A DNA stretch of 64,000 nucleotides from the NCBI GenBank assembly GCA_050953505.1, contig JBMNMU010000001.1:1612001-1676000 (forward strand), read 5' to 3'. Shown here piece after piece: positions 54,830-64,000 of this stretch (the stretch's first letter is position 1; each line of letters opens with the position of its first letter). Below the pieces are notes generated by a model. It was not told the origin of the DNA. It saw only the letters and a program-made list of their open reading frames with translations, and ran no database searches. The translations under genes were made by a program, and so were the position numbers. The stretch is from JBMNMU01 sp050953505 (GTDB taxonomy: Bacteria > Bacillota > Clostridia > Peptostreptococcales > Anaerovoracaceae).

Positions 54830-55405
54830 ATGAAGGATTCAAATATAAAATATTTTATGGGCCAATTGCTGAGAAATAAAGGGCTGATCTGGGATGCAAT
54901 AGACTATATTGATCCGGAGGATATAGAGCAGGGCTTACTTATTATTCCCCAAAACCTAATAAATAATAATTTGAGAGAAATAATCATCGAAAAATCAGAT
55001 CCTTATCTTGACGACTATATGCTGTTTTTTGAAAATAACTCTATCTACTGCAGCTTAGATTTAACTATAAAGCAGCTAGGCAAGGTAAGAGGAAAGTTTA
55101 TGTTGAACATTACAGAATTTACATTTGAAAGGGAAGCTCATATCATCCATGGTACCTATATGGAAGATGTAAAGTCAGCTGGTAATCTATTTCAAAGCAT
55201 GGCTTTAAAGGCTGCAAAGCTTAAAGAAACATATCTAGAAACAGTAGCATCATTTTTAAAGCTAGATTATCTACGTGTAGATAAGGATAGTTTTACGATT
55301 TATCTTGATAAGATTCAAGGATTCAATAAAGTTCCTCCTGAGATAAATCTGCGATATTTAGGATGTAATAATGAGGCAATAACTTTTGAGTTTAATATTG
55401 AATAA
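54830..55405 (+). CDS. Hypothetical protein (cytoplasmic, 191 residues)
   Basis: No membrane segment or signal peptide. The N-terminal MKDSNIKYFMGQLLRNKGLI and the DYIDPEDIEQGLLI segment resemble conserved clostridial proteins of unknown function. The start is good (AAAGGAG before ATG). It lies alone on the plus strand, next to the end of the rRNA operon. Confidence 0.75.
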   Translation: MKDSNIKYFMGQLLRNKGLIWDAIDYIDPEDIEQGLLIIPQNLINNNLREIIIEKSDPYLDDYMLFFENNSIYCSLDLTIKQLGKVRGKFMLNITEFTFEREAHIIHGTYMEDVKSAGNLFQSMALKAAKLKETYLETVASFLKLDYLRVDKDSFTIYLDKIQGFNKVPPEINLRYLGCNNEAITFEFNIE

Positions 55406-55433
55406 GATAGGGGCGATTGGTAGGAATTTTTCA

Positions 55434-55507
55434 GTTCAAGTCCCTTTCAATCCATAAAAAAAAAATACCACTCAATGTGGTATTTTTTGTGGTGCGCGAT
55501 GAGGGAC
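55434..55507 (-). repeat. Duplicate of the tRNA-Leu 3' end and terminator
   Basis: This 74-bp stretch repeats 55612-55684 with one extra T. On the minus strand it contains the last 17 bases of tRNA-Leu up to its CCA (GTCCCTCATCGCGCACCA), the terminator stem ATACCAC/GTGGTAT with its T-run, and 20-odd bases beyond. The rest of a tRNA is missing, so it is a partial copy. Confidence 0.85.
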
Positions 55508-55611
55508 GCAGTTACTGCGTATCTGCCGTTCTGCGCCTTCCTGAAAAGGCTTGAACCTTCCTCAGAGAAACAGTCCACGACTGTTTCTTTTTCTTCGGAA
55601 GCCCTCTTAGG
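55508..55611. other. 104-bp segment between the two tRNA-Leu 3' copies
   Basis: Lies between two direct repeats. It contains short dyads: CGCAGTTACTGCG (55506), GAAACAGTC/GACTGTTTC (55566-55588), and the words GGCTTGAACC and GGGTTCAAG. It has no coding frame and does not fold as a complete tRNA by eye. Origin unknown. Confidence 0.4.
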
Positions 55612-55684
55612 GTTCAAGTCCCTTCAATCCATAAAAAAAAAATACCACTCAATGTGGTATTTTTTGTGGTGCGCGATGAGGGAC
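55612..55684 (-). repeat. Direct repeat carrying the true tRNA-Leu 3' end and terminator
   Basis: Matches 55434-55507 as described there. This copy is joined to the full tRNA-Leu gene, so it is the original end. Confidence 0.85.
55637..55665 (-). terminator. rRNA/tRNA operon terminator
   Basis: AAAAAATACCAC pairs with GTGGTATTTTTT around a 5-base loop, directly after the tRNA-Leu CCA on the minus strand, with a ten-T run at the stem's 3' side. It is repeated in the copy upstream on the plus-strand map. Confidence 0.88.
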
Positions 55685-55749
55685 TTGAACCCCCACGGTC
55701 GCCCGCTAGATCCTAAGTCTAGTGCGTCTGCCAATTCCGCCAATCGCGC
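55667..55749 (-). tRNA. tRNA-Leu (anticodon TAG)
   Basis: 83 bases with acceptor GCGCGAT/ATCGCGC, discriminator A and encoded CCA. The anticodon stem CTAGA/TCTAG encloses CTTAGGA, anticodon TAG (Leu, CUA/CUN codons). A long variable arm (CGGGCGACCGTGG) and TTCAAGTC T-loop are present, as for class II tRNA. Confidence 0.93.
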
Positions 55750-55754
55750 ATATT

Positions 55755-55829
55755 TGGTGACCCCACCGGGAATCGAACCCGGGTTACCGCCGTGAAAGGG
55801 CGGTGTCTTGACCGCTTGACCATGGGGCC
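55755..55829 (-). tRNA. tRNA-Glu (anticodon TTC)
   Basis: 75 bases: acceptor GGCCCCA/TGGGGTC with discriminator A and CCA; anticodon stem CCGCC/GGCGG with loop CTTTCAC, anticodon TTC; T-loop GGTTCGATTCC. It lies between 5S rRNA and tRNA-Leu. Confidence 0.94.
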
Positions 55830-55837
55830 TTAGGTAA

Positions 55838-55954
55838 AACCGGCGACGACCTACTTTCCCAGGCAGTCTCCCGCCAAGTATCATCAGCGCTAAAGAGCTT
55901 AACTACTGTGTTCGAGATGGGAACAGGTGTAGCCTCTTTGCTATTGTCACCGGA
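55838..55954 (-). rRNA. 5S ribosomal RNA
   Basis: About 117 bases beginning TCCGGTGACAATAGC and ending GTCGCCGG, with the internal TCCCATCTCGAACACAG consensus and GGGAGACTGCC. The ends are set by pairing, good to a few bases. Confidence 0.95.
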
Positions 55955-56065
55955 TTATCTTGCTTGCCTTTTTCACTTACAGGGAAAAAGCTTCGCAATC
56001 TTTGAAGGTTCAATGTACCCTCAAAACTAAACAATGTTAATTCCTAGAATTGTTTCCTGAAACCA

Positions 56066-58955
<2,890 letters not shown>

Positions 58956-59232
58956 AAAAGTGAATTGCTGTCAGCGTTGACAGCTAAAAATATTACTTTG
59001 TTAATTAACTCTGTAATTTTTCTGGTTTCTCGGCGAAATCGTTGTAATTTTACACCCGACATCATTTCTCTCAGGCATCTCTGCCTGGAAAGACTCTGTC
59101 TTAGTTTAAAATTTTGACTCATCTACTTCAGTAGACAAGTGCTCTCGATTTCGTTTCTATTTGGATTAACATTGTTCAGTTTTCAAGGTACAAATGACTT
59201 GTAATCATTCTTTTTGCACAGTATGTGCAAAG

Positions 59233-59309
<77 letters not shown>

Positions 59310-59326
59310 ATGAAATAAAATAAACT

Positions 59327-59343
59327 CATAGTGTAGAAATTTA
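59327..59343 (-). other. Pre-16S processing stem, 3' arm
   Basis: CATAGTGTAGAAATTTA (plus strand), just past the 16S 3' end, is a perfect 17-base reverse complement of 61072-61088 upstream of the 16S. The two arms flank 16S and would form the long stem cut by RNase III. Confidence 0.8.
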
Positions 59344-59348
59344 AGTCT

Positions 59349-60878
<1,530 letters not shown>

Positions 60879-61071
60879 TATCTAATAGACCTTGCGGTCC
60901 GTTAAATCATGCTCAGAAAAACGCGTTGCGTTTTGCTTTGTTCTGCTATTCGCAGAATTATTGTTTTTTTAAGAAATTGTACGTTGACTCCTTCAAGTAT
61001 GAATTCGTCTTACCAATCTTTGCAGATTGTTTGTACTAGTCTCTTGAGAACTACTTAAAGTCCTCTATGAC

Positions 61072-61088
61072 TAAATTTCTACACTATG
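61072..61088 (-). other. Pre-16S processing stem, 5' arm
   Basis: TAAATTTCTACACTATG (plus strand), about 190 bases before the 16S start, pairs perfectly with 59327-59343. The rest of the leader, 60880-61190, has no gene. Confidence 0.8.
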
Positions 61089-61191
61089 GAGTTATCAAGG
61101 TTCATTTGGGCTCAAACCGCTCTTTTTCAAGGCTTTGTTCTTTGCCCCGGCCTTCGTTTCTGAAAGCCATCCGCGTTTAGCGAACTTTTAT

Positions 61192-61220
61192 AGTCTACCA
61201 TGTCGCGGGCATCCCGTCAA
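61192..61220 (-). promoter_or_regulatory. rRNA operon promoter P3
   Basis: On the minus strand TTGACG (61215-61220), 17 bases, TAGACT (61192-61197). Nearest of three tandem promoters to the 16S gene. Confidence 0.7.
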
Positions 61221-61297
61221 GTCTTTTTTAAAACTTTTTTTCAACTTCTTCCGCTCTCCTGTTTCGGAGGGGTGCCTGTCTCATAAGATGCTTTATC

Positions 61298-61326
61298 ATA
61301 ATACCAAAGATGTTTTCCTTTGTCAA
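61298..61326 (-). promoter_or_regulatory. rRNA operon promoter P2
   Basis: On the minus strand TTGACA (61321-61326), 17 bases, TATTAT (61298-61303). A perfect -35 box with optimal spacing. Confidence 0.8.
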
Positions 61327-61408
61327 CTTATTTCCGACAACATTTTCATCTTTTTTTCGCTGCCCCCTCCTGCGGCCCTGGTGGCCTACAAGCGCGACAG
61401 CAAGAACT

Positions 61409-61437
61409 ATATTAACAAACAACTATAGAACTGTCAA
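61409..61437 (-). promoter_or_regulatory. rRNA operon promoter P1
   Basis: On the minus strand TTGACA (61432-61437), 17 bases, TAATAT (61409-61414). Farthest upstream, about 55 bases past the MFS gene's stop. Confidence 0.75.
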
Positions 61438-61491
61438 TGCTTTTTTTCATATTTTTTTAATTTTATTTTCAATAAAAATCACTACATTATA

Positions 61492-62679
61492 TTACAAAGA
61501 TTTATCCGTCTGTAACGAACCTTTATGCAGGCCAAAAGCTACATATAATATCAATCCTATAAGATTGGATAAACCAAAAAAGAGATAAACTCCTCTTCCT
61601 CCATAAGAATCCAATATGGTTCCACCTACCAACTGACATATAATGGTGCTGAAATTAAAAGAGAGTGATTGATAAAGAGTCATAGCTACCCCGATCATTT
61701 TAGGTCGAACCACTTTTGCAACATATCTGACCAGCTCCACAAGAAGAATGCCATTTACCACCCCTTGAAGAAAGAAAGTACCCAGTAGCAACCACCAGGG
61801 GGGTCCAAGGCTGTACCATATAAATCTGGCCGCTGAAAGTATCATAGCGATTAAGATGATACGTTCCATTCCCAATTTAGAAGATATTTTTCCTGCCCAC
61901 GCCATGAAGGGCGCCTCGCTTCCACACATTAATAGAAATGCAACACCAATTCCGGCAATACTACCACCAACACTTATATATAGGAAGCCGAAATAAGTAT
62001 TATGGGCCACCGTTGTTCCGGCAATAAAAAATGCACAAACTAATAACTTAATAAATTTCTTGTTTTTAAATAGGATAGAATAGCAGAGTTTGGAGCTCAA
62101 ATCTTCATCTGAATCTATGTCGTAAGAATTCTTATTCCCTTTTTCACCCACAGCGGATTTAACGATTCTCCATACGGTCCAACCGCCAGCAAGAAACAAA
62201 AGAGAGCATAGGGGCAGGACAATGATAAGACCTACCACACTTGCAATTTGACCTGCAAAAAAGACACCTAATGCAAAACCAATGGCTCCCCACATTCTTA
62301 CGGATCCATAGGGAACCTTTGTTTCTAATACCATGGCATCATTTAAAGGCATAATTGGTAACTGGAAGAATGCAAAGAGTCCATAAAGAAGATAAAAGAT
62401 AAGGAAGCTTTTAGTAAATAAAAGACTTGCAGCCACAACAGCTGCTAAAAGGCAAAGAAGCATAATCAAGCGTTTGTCATTATTTCTTCTATAGTATTGG
62501 CCTCCCCAGAAGGGGCTAGCAAAAATTCCTATTGCTGTACCTGTGGCTGTTAATGTACCGATTTCCACGCCAGAAAATCCTATGCTGGTCAAATATTGGC
62601 CAAGCAAGGGATATAGAGATCCTATTCCAGCAAACGCCAAGGCGTATAATCTTATAAAATCATTGTATTGCTTATTCAT
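61492..62679 (-). CDS. MFS transporter (MFS_1-like, LacY/nucleoside-symporter type)
   Basis: 395 residues with twelve predicted membrane segments in two halves separated by a charged loop (about 183-205). Signatures of the MFS_1_like group: GIGSLYPLLGQYLTSIGFSG (about 17-36), VPYGSVRMWGAIGFALG and GWTVWRIVK. The substrate is unknown. The start follows GGTGGAAT. It transcribes toward the rRNA operon without an obvious strong terminator. Confidence 0.9.
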   Translation of the reverse strand: MNKQYNDFIRLYALAFAGIGSLYPLLGQYLTSIGFSGVEIGTLTATGTAIGIFASPFWGGQYYRRNNDKRLIMLLCLLAAVVAASLLFTKSFLIFYLLYGLFAFFQLPIMPLNDAMVLETKVPYGSVRMWGAIGFALGVFFAGQIASVVGLIIVLPLCSLLFLAGGWTVWRIVKSAVGEKGNKNSYDIDSDEDLSSKLCYSILFKNKKFIKLLVCAFFIAGTTVAHNTYFGFLYISVGGSIAGIGVAFLLMCGSEAPFMAWAGKISSKLGMERIILIAMILSAARFIWYSLGPPWWLLLGTFFLQGVVNGILLVELVRYVAKVVRPKMIGVAMTLYQSLSFNFSTIICQLVGGTILDSYGGRGVYLFFGLSNLIGLILYVAFGLHKGSLQTDKSL

Positions 62680-62767
62680 ATTCCACCCTGATTTCTTTAC
62701 GCTAAAGCTTTGGTATGATCTTAAGTATAACAGTCTAAAATTCTGCGCACAATATCCAAAAGGATTT

Positions 62768-62805
62768 CGAAGTTCAGGCTATGCATGAACTTCGGGCAAA
62801 CTATT
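62768..62805 (+). repeat. Intergenic repeat, copy 1, with palindrome
   Basis: A 38-base unit CGAAGTTCAGGCTATGCATG..., matching 62882-62919 with one change. It contains the inverted repeat CGAAGTTCA / TGAACTTCG. Lies between the divergent MFS and yetF-like genes, about 90 bases from the MFS start. Confidence 0.75.
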
Positions 62806-62881
62806 TGCAGGCAAAATCTACAAATCACTAACCATATTTAGATTTGTGATTTTAGATGCATAAAGTTTGCCAAGCTAATTA

Positions 62882-62919
62882 CGAAGTTCAGACTATGCAT
62901 GAACTTCGGGCAAACTATT
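62882..62919 (+). repeat. Intergenic repeat, copy 2, with palindrome
   Basis: Second copy (GACTATGC in place of GGCTATGC); ends 17 bases before the yetF-like start, next to AAAGGAGGG. Between the copies lie a second dyad (AAATCAC / GTGATTT) and GGCAAACT / AGTTTGCC halves. Possibly operators for a regulator of this divergent pair, or a leader hairpin. Confidence 0.75.
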
Positions 62920-62935
62920 AAAGGAGGGCTCTCTT

Positions 62936-63655
62936 TTGCTTATAATTTTATTACGGACAGTGATTATCTATTTTCTCGTTCTCTTTGCAATGAGAATCAT
63001 GGGGAAAGCAGAGCTTTCGAATTTAGATCCCTTTCAAATTGTAATGCTTTTTATGATAGCCGAGCTGGCGGCCTTCCCTATCGAATCTCCTGACATTTCC
63101 ATCTTAGCCGGCATATCTGCTATCGCTGCTTTGCTCTTTCTGGAAGTGTTCATCTCATATATTTCAACAAAAAGTAGGAAAGTATCTGCTTTTTTTAAAG
63201 GGAAGCCCAGCATACTCATTGATAAAGGCGCACTGAATATAAAGGAGTTAAAAAAATTAAGAATTACCATTGAAGATCTTGCTCAACTGCTGAGAATCAA
63301 GGATATACCGGCAATATCAGATGTGGATTATGTTGTCATGGAGACCAATGGCGAAATCAGCGTTATCCCTAAATCTGAAAAAGCTCCTGTCACTAAGGGA
63401 GACCTTAATGTCAACAACGAATACGAAACCATGCCCATGGTGCTTATCGCAGACGGTGCACTCCTTCAAGAAAATCTTAATAGATTGGGTATAACTGAAA
63501 ACAATTTAAAGAAGGAGCTGGAAAAACATCAGCTAAAGGATTATTCACAAGTATTTTTATGTTTTTTTGATGAAGATCGTAAAATCCACGCTTATCCAAA
63601 ACAAAAAACCCAAGAACCTATTGAGGAGGCAGTAAAAGGAGGTAACAAAGCTTGA
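62936..63655 (+). CDS. DUF421 / YetF-like membrane protein
   Basis: 239 residues: three membrane segments (about 1-20, 33-52, 58-78) and a cytoplasmic DUF421 domain (GKPSILIDKGALNIKELKK at about 90). The Bacillus relatives YetF/YrbG/YkjA help repair germination or spore-related functions; a precise role is not established. Start TTG at 62936 after AAAGGAGGG. Its stop overlaps the next start (TTGA). Confidence 0.9.
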   Translation: MLIILLRTVIIYFLVLFAMRIMGKAELSNLDPFQIVMLFMIAELAAFPIESPDISILAGISAIAALLFLEVFISYISTKSRKVSAFFKGKPSILIDKGALNIKELKKLRITIEDLAQLLRIKDIPAISDVDYVVMETNGEISVIPKSEKAPVTKGDLNVNNEYETMPMVLIADGALLQENLNRLGITENNLKKELEKHQLKDYSQVFLCFFDEDRKIHAYPKQKTQEPIEEAVKGGNKA

Positions 63656-64000
63656 GGGCACTGATCATATCTACAATCATTTTGCTTTGCCTGATTTTTA
63701 TCTGGTTTACTTTTGTTGATTATGCTGATGAAAACTTACATGCTTTGATAGATATTATTGAAAAGAATGTAGCGGTTTCTATACAAGACGACGATTGGGA
63801 AAGTGCTGCCCAGATCTTTCAACAGGTATCTGAGCAATGGCATGAAAACAAAAAAGTATATTCCTTCTTCTTTAACACAAGTGATGTTATGGATACAGAT
63901 TTTTCAATAGCTAAGGCAGAGGCTTATATTGCAATGCAGGATGTGGCCCTATCCATGGGAGAGTTGTCCCATATTAAGGAACAGTTGGGCTTTTTACATT
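63652..64000 (+). CDS. DUF4363 membrane-anchored protein (partial, runs off the window)
   Basis: 116 codons are present. An N-terminal hydrophobic segment (residues 3-22, IISTIILLCLIFIWFTFV) anchors a helical outer domain with MRALIISTIILLCLIFIW, DDDWESAAQ and DTDFSIAKAEAYIAM, typical of DUF4363, which commonly follows a yetF-like gene. Start TTG at 63652 follows AAAGGAGG and overlaps the previous stop. Confidence 0.82.
   Translation, partial: MRALIISTIILLCLIFIWFTFVDYADENLHALIDIIEKNVAVSIQDDDWESAAQIFQQVSEQWHENKKVYSFFFNTSDVMDTDFSIAKAEAYIAMQDVALSMGELSHIKEQLGFLH

Noticed and set aside
61135..61428. Plus-strand frame of 97 codons upstream of the rRNA operon
   Set aside because: It covers the three minus-strand rRNA promoters and has no ribosome site or family.

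Overview
This is a low-GC Gram-positive genome segment, most likely from an anaerobic member of the Clostridia. The signs are the murB–PHP–rapZ–yvcK–whiA gene order, an asrABC sulfite-reductase operon with its hydrosulfide channel, AGGAGG-type ribosome binding sites with several TTG/GTG starts, and a 16S-tRNA-Ile-23S-5S-tRNA operon. A relative of the Alkaliphilus/Natronincola group is possible, but that is a guess. 16S placement would settle it.

Region 1 (1-23.8 kb) is a defence and transposon island. A HelD-like helicase (partial) and the remains of a CBASS operon (N-truncated CD-NTase plus an S-4TM membrane effector) are cut up by insertion sequences. An IS21 element (1049-4977) carries an IS256 element in its right end. 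A second IS21 element (5592-8056) splits the S-4TM effector. An IS3 element (9470-13674) is itself split by an IS66 element (9642-12467). Target duplications were found for three of the four insertions. Past them lie a DUF559-type nuclease protein, a Cys-type sulfatase, and a type I restriction-modification operon (HTH regulator–hsdM–rhuM–hsdS–hsdR). Its HsdS spacer carries three ELTA (TAEL) repeats, the known specificity-switching arrangement of type IC enzymes.

Region 2 (24-33 kb) holds an FNT-family channel with asrABC (sulfite to sulfide, with export), followed by two diguanylate cyclases. One of these has a single in-frame TGA. There is also a truncated acetyltransferase, a frameshifted ASCH-like gene, and DUF1835 and DUF4180 genes. 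Long near-perfect palindromes with a GACCGAGAGATGA core occur four times at gene 3' ends (27.7, 29.4, 41.1 and 41.9 kb).

Region 3 (33-55 kb) is mainly core genome, almost all on the minus strand: Fic protein, AraC/GyrI regulator, RlmD-type rRNA methyltransferase, Crp/Fnr regulator divergent from a ferredoxin-like protein, thioesterases, DUF4173 membrane protein, HTH/DUF2975 pair, whiA-yvcK-rapZ-PHP-murB, a Fic-like protein lacking the catalytic His, a carboxyltransferase (OadA/PycB type), moaA-moaC-MOSC, and speD-speE.

Region 4 (55-61.5 kb) is a complete minus-strand rRNA operon (16S, tRNA-Ile, 23S, 5S, tRNA-Glu, tRNA-Leu). It has three tandem promoters with 17-bp spacers, a 17-bp pre-16S processing stem, and a duplicated tRNA-Leu 3' end plus terminator. 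Region 5 (61.5-64 kb) has an MFS transporter divergent from a yetF-like/DUF4363 pair, with a repeated palindrome between them.
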